Below are positions 30,191 through 37,244 of a stretch of 40,878 bases of DNA, piece by piece. The notes below the pieces were generated by a model. That model was not told the origin of the DNA. It made no database searches and saw nothing but the letters and a program-made list of their open reading frames with translations. The stretch is from a virus. How positions within the stretch are numbered: position 1 is the stretch's first letter; every line of letters begins with the position of its first letter. Location: positions 1 through 40,878 of IMG/VR virus record IMGVR_UViG_3300045110_000103; one strand, written 5' to 3'. A program made the translations under genes and the position numbers.

Positions 30191-30605
30191 CGGCCGTCTC
30201 TGCCAGCCACGCATCAATGACATCGGCCAATGCCTGACGTTCGTGGTCTGGAAGGTCTGCGGTGAGATCGCGATGCTCGGTGCGGCTGGTCGCCTCACCA
30301 CTCAGGAGCAGCCCCTTGGTGGTCGCTAGCTCCACGGCGTCGATGAGGTCGCCGTCATCCATATCGGGAAGGCGCTCGGCGAGCCTGGCCCATCCAATCT
30401 TGGCGGTGGTCAGTACATCCTCGGCCATCTGCTCACGCGCGCGGAGGCGAAGTTCGGCGAACTCCGGGCGGTCGAGCCAGTACTCCAGCGTCTTGCGCGG
30501 AACGCCGCCTGCCTCAGCTGCCGCGCTGATGCTGGACTGATCGGCGAGCAAAACGAGGGCGGCCTTCGTCGCCTTGGGATACCGCCGATGCTGGCGATCT
30601 GTCAT
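30165..30605 (-). CDS. terS: Terminase small subunit
   Basis: 146 residues. An N-terminal HTH (SSISAAAEAGGVPRKTLEYWLDRPEF, residues ~24-49) is followed by helical oligomerisation segments and an acidic tail. Immediately upstream of the large subunit. It recognises the packaging site. The gene follows a 25-nt gap with a -10-like box. Confidence 0.85.
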   Translation of the reverse strand: MTDRQHRRYPKATKAALVLLADQSSISAAAEAGGVPRKTLEYWLDRPEFAELRLRAREQMAEDVLTTAKIGWARLAERLPDMDDGDLIDAVELATTKGLLLSGEATSRTEHRDLTADLPDHERQALADVIDAWLAETADADSTAAT

Positions 30606-30630
30606 CGCCCGCTAGCCTAGCACGCGCCTG
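30606..30630 (-). promoter_or_regulatory. Possible extended -10 promoter before terminase genes
   Basis: Minus strand TGCTAGGCT: a TGn extended -10 box (TAGGCT at 30614-30619), 8 nt before the terS ATG, so again compatible with a leaderless start. No -35 at the right spacing, hence weak. Confidence 0.3.
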
Positions 30631-30840
30631 TCAGCGTTTGGGCAGTGAGATACCACCGCCAGCAAAGAAGTACCACAGGCCAGCGAGGACGCCGATGACC
30701 GCGCCCCAGCTGACGAAGAAGCGGCCGATGGTCGTGGCGATCTCCACCTTGAGCGTCTCGAGGATGGGACCGAGCAGCCCGACGAGGACGATGGTCACGA
30801 CCACCGCGATGACGACGGCGAGAACGATGCGGGTTATCAC
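30631..30840 (-). CDS. Holin-like membrane protein, 69 residues
   Basis: GTG in GTGA overlap with the preceding membrane gene. Two transmembrane helices (residues ~5-25, VLAVVIAVVVTIVLVGLLG, and ~42-62, FVSWGAVIGVLAGLWYFFAG) and a basic end (PKR). Size and place after the endolysin candidate fit a class II holin. Confidence 0.65.
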   Translation of the reverse strand: MITRIVLAVVIAVVVTIVLVGLLGPILETLKVEIATTIGRFFVSWGAVIGVLAGLWYFFAGGGISLPKR

Positions 30841-31058
30841 TGGTGCGGCGCTCCGTTCGTTGGTGTCTGCTGGAGCCTGACGGCGTTGCTCGTCGCGGAC
30901 TGTCCCGCGCTATCGCGGATGATCCAGCCGACGATGAGGCCGACGACGGTCCACGGCTGGGCGTTGTTCGCGTCCTGATAGATGATGACGAAGGAGCCGG
31001 CTATCACCGCCAGGGCGATGACGTACTTGCCGATGGTGCTGATGAGATCCGCCGACAT
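30837..31058 (-). CDS. Holin-like membrane protein, 73 residues
   Basis: GGGAGG lies just before the ATG, which abuts the endolysin TAG. Two hydrophobic segments (YVIALAVIAGSFVIIYQ and WTVVGLIVGWII) flank a short polar loop, and a polar tail follows. Could be holin or antiholin with its neighbour. Confidence 0.65.
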   Translation of the reverse strand: MSADLISTIGKYVIALAVIAGSFVIIYQDANNAQPWTVVGLIVGWIIRDSAGQSATSNAVRLQQTPTNGAPHQ

Positions 31059-31865
31059 CTAGACCTCCCGTAGCGTGACGCGGCCGACGCCGACCCGGAT
31101 GACTTGATCCTTGAACGCGCCCGCTGTTACGCGCGTCGTAACCGCACCGGATAGTCCGTTGCACGTTACGCGATGCACGGGTGCCGAGGCTGGGGCGCTT
31201 GAGTTGCGGTTGACCCAGCGGGTGTCCCGCCAGGCGAGGATGCAGCCGTTGTGGCCGAGCGTGTAGGAGCGGATGACGGCCAGCGCGCCGATCGACACGA
31301 CATAGCTCTTGTGCGACTCGTGGCTGAACTCGACGATACCGAGCGAGCCGAAGGCATAGGTGGCGCAGAACGCGCGGAGCGCGGCGAGCGGCATCGGCTT
31401 GCTCGTCGGATGGCCCGAGGGCCCGGACTTGTCGAGCGGATCCACCCACTGGCACGTCTTGCTGTCTCGAGGACCGACCGCGGTGCAATGGAGGCCGTGG
31501 AACGTCGGCTGCGGCGTGCGGAACGCGGCCGGGAGGGCGTCGTAGTCGCCGATGACGGCGAACCACTTGCCCTGCGAGACAAGGCCGGTGGTGATGGTCT
31601 GCCATGACTCATCGAGGGTGCCCGTCCAGCCGTAGCGCACGGTCATCCCGTGGGCCAGCTGCTGGAGGTTCTCGCCGCCCGCGGTGTCGCCCGTCGCCAC
31701 GCGGAGCGCCTGGACCTCGGCATCGGTGGTCGGCACGGTGCCGTTGGTGGCCGCGCCTGCGATGTTCACGCCGCTGGCCGCCACGCAGTTGATGAACGGC
31801 GGCACGCCGAGTCGCTCGTCGGCCCACGGCTGGGCCTGGCCGACTGCTCCCGCGTAGTGGCTCAC
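31059..31865 (-). CDS. Papain-like cysteine peptidase, endolysin candidate
   Basis: 268 residues. Catalytic set by pattern: Cys27 in FINCVAASG, His126 in FHGLHCTAVG, Asp142 in WVDPLDK, as in C39/NlpC-like papain folds found as phage lysins. A 70-residue C-terminal part (YTLGHNGCILAWRDTRWV ... RVTLREV) may bind the wall. No signal peptide, so release would need a holin; two holin-like genes follow. Amidase or endopeptidase action on peptidoglycan is inferred. Confidence 0.7.
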   Translation of the reverse strand: MSHYAGAVGQAQPWADERLGVPPFINCVAASGVNIAGAATNGTVPTTDAEVQALRVATGDTAGGENLQQLAHGMTVRYGWTGTLDESWQTITTGLVSQGKWFAVIGDYDALPAAFRTPQPTFHGLHCTAVGPRDSKTCQWVDPLDKSGPSGHPTSKPMPLAALRAFCATYAFGSLGIVEFSHESHKSYVVSIGALAVIRSYTLGHNGCILAWRDTRWVNRNSSAPASAPVHRVTCNGLSGAVTTRVTAGAFKDQVIRVGVGRVTLREV

Positions 31866-32818
31866 AGGACGACGTGCATGGTCGACGGGTCGATCGTCGG
31901 ATCCTGCCAGACGTTCGTGTTGGTCCCGTCCCAGCCAACGACACCCGTGATGCTCGAGGGCTTCCAGGCAGGGTTGTCGTAGGCCGGGTTGTTGTGCCGG
32001 GCCCAGACCCGGTTGCGGCTGACCTCCCAGCCGCCGGCGGTATCGGGTGCCTTGAGGCCATAGATGCCGACGTTGCTCTTGTCCCGCTGGGCGAGGTACA
32101 CGACGTTGTCGAGGTAGTGCACATCGTCGCCGCCGTTGAAGCCGATGCCGCCTTGGCCGACGTTGAGGTAGCTGTTGCGCTGGACGATGATGTGATGTCC
32201 TGACTCGACCATCGTGCCCGAGCCAGAGCCCGACGTGTAGGCGAGCGGATCGGGAGGCAGCGGCGACTCGAAGGCGCTGAGCTCGAGGACGAGCCGGTGC
32301 GCCGCATCGACACCGCCCGAGCCGAAGAAGCTGACCATGTCCTCGGTCGGCCCGCCGAGCGACTTGATGCGCCGGATGCCATCGGTCGGCGCGTTGGTGA
32401 ACGACGAGGCGTTCAGCTGGATGATGTTCGAGTGGCCTGATCCGATGGTGTTGTCGCCCGTATTCCGTGCCCGGATGTCCTCGATCCGCAGCGTGCCGGA
32501 GCAGTTGAGCAGGTAGATGTCGCCGATGTTGTCGGCGAAGTCGAGATCGTGGAGGTAGATGTTCTTGCAGTTGACGAGCGCCAGGGCGACGGCCCGGATG
32601 CCAACGAACGAGGCGTGCGCGAGCTCCACGCCCGTCTGGCCGTTGATGGTCTGCTGCCCGCTCTTCGGATAGGAGAGGAACGCCCAGACCGGCGGCGGCA
32701 GGGGTGGAGGAGGTGGCGTCGGGGCAGCCGGAGCCGTGAACGTCTCGTCGTAGGCCGTGCCGTCAGGACGGTCGACATGAACGTGGACGCTCTGGCCTGG
32801 CTGGATCGGTGTGCTCAT
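31862..32818 (-). CDS. Right-handed beta-helix protein
   Basis: 318 residues. After a short N-terminal domain and a Pro-rich linker (PTPPPPPLPPP), the repeating strand pattern (LALVNCKNIYLHDLDFADN ... IIVQRNSYLNVGQGGIGF ... NVVYLAQRDKSNVGIYGL) is that of parallel beta-helices seen in pectate lyases and tailspikes. It lies in the lysis region, coupled by ATGA to genes on both sides, not with the tail genes. Polysaccharide depolymerase or attachment protein are both possible; no catalytic residues are assigned. Confidence 0.7.
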   Translation of the reverse strand: MSTPIQPGQSVHVHVDRPDGTAYDETFTAPAAPTPPPPPLPPPVWAFLSYPKSGQQTINGQTGVELAHASFVGIRAVALALVNCKNIYLHDLDFADNIGDIYLLNCSGTLRIEDIRARNTGDNTIGSGHSNIIQLNASSFTNAPTDGIRRIKSLGGPTEDMVSFFGSGGVDAAHRLVLELSAFESPLPPDPLAYTSGSGSGTMVESGHHIIVQRNSYLNVGQGGIGFNGGDDVHYLDNVVYLAQRDKSNVGIYGLKAPDTAGGWEVSRNRVWARHNNPAYDNPAWKPSSITGVVGWDGTNTNVWQDPTIDPSTMHVVL

Positions 32819-32991
32819 CGGTCGTCCTTCTGATCGCACTTGGGGCAGTAGATGACCGTCGGGTAGGGCGTGTGGTCAAGATAGACCTTCATCGTATCGG
32901 CACCACACTCGACCTTCTGCCGACCGACCAGCGCCTTGCACGGCTTGCCCACCCGGACGACGCGCCGCGGCTTGGCGTGCGGCTCGGTCAT
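32815..32991 (-). CDS. 58-residue zinc-ribbon protein
   Basis: CKALVG, VECG and CPKC give four cysteines (positions ~18, 29, 49, 52) in a short beta frame, as in zinc ribbons. AGGGTG just before the ATG. Function unknown. Confidence 0.65.
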   Translation of the reverse strand: MTEPHAKPRRVVRVGKPCKALVGRQKVECGADTMKVYLDHTPYPTVIYCPKCDQKDDR

Positions 32992-32995
32992 CACC

Positions 32996-33298
32996 CTACC
33001 GATACCCGTCGCGTGGGCCGATGCCACCGACGCGCTGGTGGTTCGTCCGGCCGAAGTAGAAGCCGATGACGAGGAAGAAGGCGTTGGAGAGGAGCAGGAA
33101 GGCCGCCGTCTCGTTCGAGCCTTGCGTGGCGAGTGACCCCGAGACGAAGAGCGTGGTAACCGTGACCGAGATGGCGATGGTCGCCTGAGTGAGTTCCCAG
33201 ATGAGGTTGATGCGCCGCTGACCGAGCGATACGCGGTCCTTCTCCTCGGCCTCGCCACGGGCAACGTGGGCCGACTCTGGCAGATCCGGCTCGGTCAT
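32996..33298 (-). CDS. Holin-like two-helix membrane protein, 100 residues
   Basis: A charged N-terminal half (EPDLPESAHVARGEAEEKDR) precedes two membrane helices (TIAISVTVTTLFVSG and AAFLLLSNAFFLVIGFYFG) and a basic tail. GAAGGA 5 nt before the ATG. The 70-nt gap upstream holds an 11-codon ORF (33337-33372, MTEWLTDGGVG, in ATGA overlap) of doubtful meaning and TAGGCT boxes. Confidence 0.65.
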   Translation of the reverse strand: MTEPDLPESAHVARGEAEEKDRVSLGQRRINLIWELTQATIAISVTVTTLFVSGSLATQGSNETAAFLLLSNAFFLVIGFYFGRTNHQRVGGIGPRDGYR

Positions 33299-33368
33299 TC
33301 ATCCTTCGCCTTCGTCTAGTCGCGCGCTCAGGAGTCCTAGCCTACACCACCGTCGGTCAGCCATTCGG

Positions 33369-33647
33369 TCATCCGCCGCCCGCCGTGTCCGTCATCGGGA
33401 CGCCGAGGTACTCCATGATGTCGTCGACGGCGAGCGCGATGGCGTTGGCGAGGGTCGGACGGATGAGCCAGCCTTGGTCGAATATCCGCTCCTCGATTAT
33501 TGCCCGCAGCCGCGCGGAGTCCGGCACGACCGTCGGGGCGGCGTCGATGTCCGACTGGTGGACGTGGTGCTCGTCGCCATCCAGCGACAACGGGCAGCGC
33601 GGCGTGGCGAGCAGCGCGTTCGCGTCGATGAGCCTCCGGTCAGCCAT
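33369..33647 (-). CDS. Hypothetical protein
   Basis: 92 residues. The opening RRLIDANALLA and IDAAPTVV follow a pattern ('RLIDANAL ... I..APTV') common in small phage proteins of unknown role. The second half is helical (LRAIIEERIFDQ ... ALAVDDIMEYLG). TGATG overlap with the preceding gene. Confidence 0.65.
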   Translation of the reverse strand: MADRRLIDANALLATPRCPLSLDGDEHHVHQSDIDAAPTVVPDSARLRAIIEERIFDQGWLIRPTLANAIALAVDDIMEYLGVPMTDTAGGG

Positions 33648-33847
33648 CACGACCTCGGTCCTGAGACGTGGCGGACGTTCACGCGGTACTGTGAGCAACC
33701 GGGCTCGTAGCCGTCGCTCTCGCGGCGGAGGACGGCCACCTTCTCGGCTGCCCACGCCCAGTGCATCCGACCGCAGATGAGGATGTCGCCCTTCGACAGC
33801 CCGTGGCGCGGGTCATCGCGGAGCAGTTCGTATCGCGAGTCAGCCAT
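33647..33847 (-). CDS. Hypothetical protein
   Basis: 66 residues, with beta-type content and several Trp/Cys (LSKGDILICGRMHWAWAAEK). Start and end each share one base with neighbouring genes (TGATG). The 'GDIL....' pattern resembles small beta-barrel phage proteins, unassigned. Confidence 0.6.
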   Translation of the reverse strand: MADSRYELLRDDPRHGLSKGDILICGRMHWAWAAEKVAVLRRESDGYEPGCSQYRVNVRHVSGPRS

Positions 33848-34338
33848 CACGACGGACCTCGGAGAGCGGCGTCGAGGGCGGCGGTGATGGTGGCGAGCAA
33901 TGGCTGGCGGATGCGCTCGACATCCTCGGCGCCGGTCCCGCCCCAATCGGAAGCGATGAACGACCATGCCTCCTCCAGCGCCGCCCGCAGCCGTGCGACG
34001 TTGTAGAGCGTCGCGTAGTCGGGACGAGCCACCAGCGCAGCCAACTCCGCGCCGTGGGCCTCGATGACGTTGGCGGACATGGCGATGAAGGCGGCGTCGG
34101 CGGCCCATCCTGTGCGGCTGCTCGTCTGCCCGGTGAAGATCGGGCGCGTGTCCTTCCGCTCTCCAGCGATGCCGATGGCGTCGATGGGCACGGGTTCCAA
34201 CACCCAGTTGTCGTGGATGCCCGTGCCTTGTCGCCACGGCCCCTTCGTCGCCGCCTCCCGTGCCGCGATGAGGGCGGCGAGGTCGTCTGCGAGTGTGGTC
34301 ATACCAGCCGCCCCGCCAGCAGGCCGATGCTCCGTCAT
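33847..34338 (-). CDS. Ea22-like phage protein
   Basis: 163 residues. DLAALIAAREAATKGPWR and, later, DAAFIAMSANVIEAHGAELAAL are the paired helices of the Ea22-like family, a recurrent phage accessory protein of unknown role. ATGA start overlap. An ATG 12 codons later is possible. Confidence 0.65.
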   Translation of the reverse strand: MTEHRPAGGAAGMTTLADDLAALIAAREAATKGPWRQGTGIHDNWVLEPVPIDAIGIAGERKDTRPIFTGQTSSRTGWAADAAFIAMSANVIEAHGAELAALVARPDYATLYNVARLRAALEEAWSFIASDWGGTGAEDVERIRQPLLATITAALDAALRGPS

Positions 34339-34556
34339 CGGACGTGCTCGTTCCCGCAATCCGGGCACTTATGCGGCGGCGGCGGATAGCCAAGCTCCGT
34401 TAGGATGACATCGAGTCGCTGGCCGATGGCCTCGAGCTTCGACATCCCCGCCGCTGGCGTTTTACTGACCCAGTCACCAACGGCCGACTCCAGATCGGCC
34501 CTCGCGTTCTCCATCCACTTCGCGTTGTCGATGCGGCGCGGGCTCTTAGCGGTCAT
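34335..34556 (-). CDS. Small protein with C-terminal zinc knuckle
   Basis: 73 residues. A helical body (ENARADLESAVGDWVSK ... LEAIGQRLDVILTEL) ends in HKCPDCGNEHVR, a half zinc ribbon. ATGA overlaps on both sides. Unknown function. Confidence 0.65.
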   Translation of the reverse strand: MTAKSPRRIDNAKWMENARADLESAVGDWVSKTPAAGMSKLEAIGQRLDVILTELGYPPPPHKCPDCGNEHVR

Positions 34557-34864
34557 ACCGGCAATTCCACGAACAGATGCAACGCCTGAGCTGCCAGCAG
34601 GCCGATGACGAAGCCCGCGATGGCGCCCATGAGGAGGTCGATGCGGGTGAAACGGCCGGAGTGCCAGCCGTCCATCGCTTCGGCCAGATGCTCGCGGCTC
34701 TCGCGCAGGTCCGCGATCATGCCGCGGTACGGGTCGTCGGGCAGGATCGTGAGCGGGTCGGGGTCGAGCGGCAGCGGCAAAAGGCCGACGGTCGCCCGCA
34801 TGGCATTGTTCACTCGCTGCTCGCGAGGCGTCATCTCAGCGTGCGTGAGCGGGTCAGGCGGCAT
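34553..34864 (-). CDS. Membrane-anchored small protein
   Basis: 103 residues with a soluble N-terminal ~70 and one C-terminal membrane helix (LLMGAIAGFVIGLLAAQALHLF), so tail-anchored. The ATG overlaps the alanine-repeat gene's stop by 11 nt. Unknown. Confidence 0.6.
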   Translation of the reverse strand: MPPDPLTHAEMTPREQRVNNAMRATVGLLPLPLDPDPLTILPDDPYRGMIADLRESREHLAEAMDGWHSGRFTRIDLLMGAIAGFVIGLLAAQALHLFVELPV

Positions 34865-35771
34865 CGTCGTCCTCCAGCTTCCCGACCGCGATCATCTTCG
34901 AAAAGAGCGCCAGTCCCGAGGCGCGCAGCTCCGCGACCGTGTCGGCGAGCGCGGTGGCGAACACCTCGTCGGCCGCCTTGCGAGCCGCGACGTACTGCGC
35001 GTCGTAGCCCTTCTTGCCTTTGGCGGCGGCCCCGGCGGCGGCCCCGGCGGCGGCCCAGGCGGCGTCCCCGGCGGCGGCCCCGGCGGCGTCCCCGGCGGCG
35101 GCCCCGGCGGCGGCCCTGGCGGCGTCCCAGGCGGCGTCCCCGGCGGCGGCCCCGGCGGCGTCCCCGGCGGCGGCCCCGGCGGCGGCCCAGGCGGCGTCCC
35201 TGGCGGCGGCCCCGGCGGCGGCGGCGGCGGCGGCCCCGGCGGCGGCCCCGGCGGCGGCCCTGGCGGCGGCCCCGGCGGCGGCCCCGGCGGCGGCCCCGGC
35301 GGCGGCCCTGGCGGCGGCCCCGGCGGCGGCCCTGGCGGCGTATGCCTCGCTCCTCGCCTTTTCGATGATGGCCTGGGCGCTCCTCGCGAGTTCGCTGCTC
35401 GTCAGCTCCGGCAGCGCCTCGAGCTCGGCCGCTCGGTCGGTGAGGCCGGCGCGGCGTAGCCACGTCGGGGCGAAGGTCCGGACGAGCCAGTCGGTCGCGA
35501 GCCACGCCCGGCGCTCGTCGGCCGCGGGGTCGCCCGCCGTCCCGACGAGACGCGGGATGTACGGGATGAGCTCCTGGCGCTGCTCGTCTGAGGCGGCGTC
35601 ATTCCACGCGATCGCGAACGCGGTGAGGACGGGGCTCGTGCAGGCCGGGTGGTCGGTGTGTTCGAGGTCGGCCCACCACGCGACGGCCTCCATGACGCAC
35701 ATGCCCGCGTCGCGGCTGGCGTGGCTCCCGGTGGCGAGCGTCAGCGTCCCGAGGTCTACGTGGTGCGTCAC
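34854..35771 (-). CDS. Alanine tetrapeptide-repeat protein
   Basis: 305 residues from a GTG in GTGA overlap. Residues ~1-135 form a conserved domain (MCVMEAVAWWADLEHTDHP ... LIPYIPRLVGTAGD ... ATDWLVRTFAPTWL) seen in actinobacterial and phage proteins with similar Ala-rich tails; function unknown to me. Residues ~145-250 are about 26 units of (G/R/W)(A/D)AA, probably a long helix. A short basic and helical end follows. Repeat number should be unstable. Confidence 0.75.
   Translation of the reverse strand: MTHHVDLGTLTLATGSHASRDAGMCVMEAVAWWADLEHTDHPACTSPVLTAFAIAWNDAASDEQRQELIPYIPRLVGTAGDPAADERRAWLATDWLVRTFAPTWLRRAGLTDRAAELEALPELTSSELARSAQAIIEKARSEAYAARAAAGAAARAAAGAAAGAAAGAAARAAAGAAAGAAAAAAAGAAARDAAWAAAGAAAGDAAGAAAGDAAWDAARAAAGAAAGDAAGAAAGDAAWAAAGAAAGAAAKGKKGYDAQYVAARKAADEVFATALADTVAELRASGLALFSKMIAVGKLEDDDAA
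35021..35340 (-). repeat. 12-bp GC-rich tandem repeat array
   Basis: About 26 units whose minus-strand codons are (G/A/T)GG-G(C/A)C-GCC-GCC. Variation is almost limited to one base in the first codon (Gly/Arg/Trp) and one in the second (Ala/Asp). The array stays in frame. Long GC-rich open frames on the other frames here are by-products. Confidence 0.9.
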
Positions 35772-36004
35772 GATGTCTCCTCCAGCTTGCGCAGCCGCCG
35801 CATGAGTTCCTGCGGGGACAGGGGCGGCGGTGCCATGATCTCCGCGATGAGGTCGTCGAGCGAGATGGCGCGGGTGGCCGCGATGTAGCCATTGAGGCAG
35901 CGGTAGCCGAGCCGGACGGCGGTGCCGTCCACCTCGAAGGCGGCGACTTCGTGGCGGCACTCCGAGCAGAGGTCATCGACGGGGGCGGCTTCGGCGGTGG
36001 TCAT
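35768..36004 (-). CDS. Small CxxC protein
   Basis: 78 residues. DLCSECRHEV with a later CLNGYIAATR gives Cys/His spacing for one metal site; the C-terminus is helical (ELMRRLRKLEE). Start in ATGA overlap with the methyltransferase stop; it ends in GTGA overlap with the repeat gene. Confidence 0.6.
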   Translation of the reverse strand: MTTAEAAPVDDLCSECRHEVAAFEVDGTAVRLGYRCLNGYIAATRAISLDDLIAEIMAPPPLSPQELMRRLRKLEETS

Positions 36005-36975
36005 CCCGCGCCGACCGCTGCGAGCCATGACTCCTCGACATGCTCAGGCCGTTCGAGAGCTTCGAGGTTGCGGACCGCCTGGCGATAGTAAGACGGCTTG
36101 AGTTCGATCCCGATGCCGCGGCGGCCTGCCCGGACCGCTCCGTAGACCTCGGAGCCCACGCCCATGAACGGAGTGAGGACCGTCTCGCCGGGATTGCTCC
36201 ACAAGACGACGGCCCGGTCGATGACATCGAGCTGGAGCGGGTGGACGTGCTTCTCATCCTCCTCGTCGCGCGCCTCACGGAACGGCAGCACGCGGTCGAG
36301 TCGCACGTCATCCCAGAAGGCCGAGGCGTACTGTCGCCAGATCCAGTGGGAGTAGCGGTTCTCGATCTGGTTGCCTTGCCAGCCGCGATAGCGGAGCACA
36401 TCGGCCGGGATCGGCCGCTCGCCGGCGTACTCGAGCAGCCCGTGAGGGTGGGCGACCGGAACCGGGTTCGTGCCCTTGCGGCGGAACATGAGCAGATAAT
36501 CCGCTGAGGCGACCGAGCATCGGGTCGAGTCGTCCACGATCGTCTTGTGGGCGAGCCCCTTGACCATCGTGCGATTGCGAACGGTAAGTGGTTCCTTCCA
36601 GACGTGATAGCGGGCCGTGTAGGTCCAGCCTTCGGCCTCGTGGAGTCGGATAAGGTCACCCGGGAAGTCACGCAGCCCGTCGCCCTTGCCGGTGTTGCTG
36701 GTCGGGATGTCCATGCAGTGCACCGCCGTCATCCGGCCCGGCATCGTGAGACGGTAGAGCTCGCGGACGAAGTAGGCGTAGTGCTCGAGGAACTCGGGGT
36801 AGCCCGTCGAGTTCGACAGATCACGCTCGCTTGAGCTGTACTGGTAGAGACCGGCGAACGGCGGCGAGTAGAGCGACAGATGGACCGACTCGGCTGGCAT
36901 CGTGGGCATGACTTCCATCGAGTCGCCGTTGTAGATCGCGTACGTGTCGGTCACGAGCTGGTCTAGGACTGCCAC
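36001..36975 (-). CDS. DNA methyltransferase, beta-class (N4/N6)
   Basis: 324 residues. SPPF at ~37-40 (catalytic motif IV) comes before FMGVGS at ~270-275 (SAM motif I), the order of beta-class amino-methyltransferases; IYNGDSMEVM precedes motif IV as usual. The GTG start has GAGGAG 5 nt upstream and overlaps the MazG-like gene by 13 nt. No restriction gene nearby, so it probably protects phage DNA or marks it. Confidence 0.88.
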   Translation of the reverse strand: MAVLDQLVTDTYAIYNGDSMEVMPTMPAESVHLSLYSPPFAGLYQYSSSERDLSNSTGYPEFLEHYAYFVRELYRLTMPGRMTAVHCMDIPTSNTGKGDGLRDFPGDLIRLHEAEGWTYTARYHVWKEPLTVRNRTMVKGLAHKTIVDDSTRCSVASADYLLMFRRKGTNPVPVAHPHGLLEYAGERPIPADVLRYRGWQGNQIENRYSHWIWRQYASAFWDDVRLDRVLPFREARDEEDEKHVHPLQLDVIDRAVVLWSNPGETVLTPFMGVGSEVYGAVRAGRRGIGIELKPSYYRQAVRNLEALERPEHVEESWLAAVGAG

Positions 36976-37244
36976 AGGCTCGGCTCCTCTTCGTCGAATG
37001 CCTCGAGCCACGCCACTGCGACCGCAGCGACCTGGATCAACTCGCGGCGCATGTCCTCGTGACGGGCATCGAGGACAGCGCGCGCCACTTCGCCGCATTC
37101 CTCGGTGAGTACGGTCGACTTGACCGCCTCATCGACAGCTCGCGATGAGCAGTCGCCGGATCCCCATGCGTGTTCGCCGTTCCACTTAGCGGCCTGGCGA
37201 GTTCGCTCGGCGTCGATGGCCGCGTAGACGGCACCGCGGGTCAT
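36963..37244 (-). CDS. MazG-like all-alpha NTP pyrophosphohydrolase
   Basis: 93 residues. VLTEECGEVARAVLDARHED and RRELIQVAAVAVAWLEAF contain the EExxE and late acidic helix motifs of the MazG/dUTPase-like all-alpha superfamily. Such phage enzymes hydrolyse (d)NTPs, or perhaps alarmone. Start taken at the ATGA overlap; an ATG three codons earlier is possible. Confidence 0.75.
   Translation of the reverse strand: MTRGAVYAAIDAERTRQAAKWNGEHAWGSGDCSSRAVDEAVKSTVLTEECGEVARAVLDARHEDMRRELIQVAAVAVAWLEAFDEEEPSLWQS

Noticed and set aside
31126-31142. GTTACG/CGTAAC palindrome as an operator like the one at 28.46 kb
   Set aside because: It lies in the endolysin coding region where repeated Val-Thr codons explain it.
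35021-35340. CRISPR-like array
   Set aside because: Units are contiguous 12-bp repeats without unique spacers and are in coding frame.
35014-35805. Long plus-strand frames through the repeat array
   Set aside because: Low-complexity by-products of the 12-bp repeat; the minus frame has the conserved domain and coupled start.
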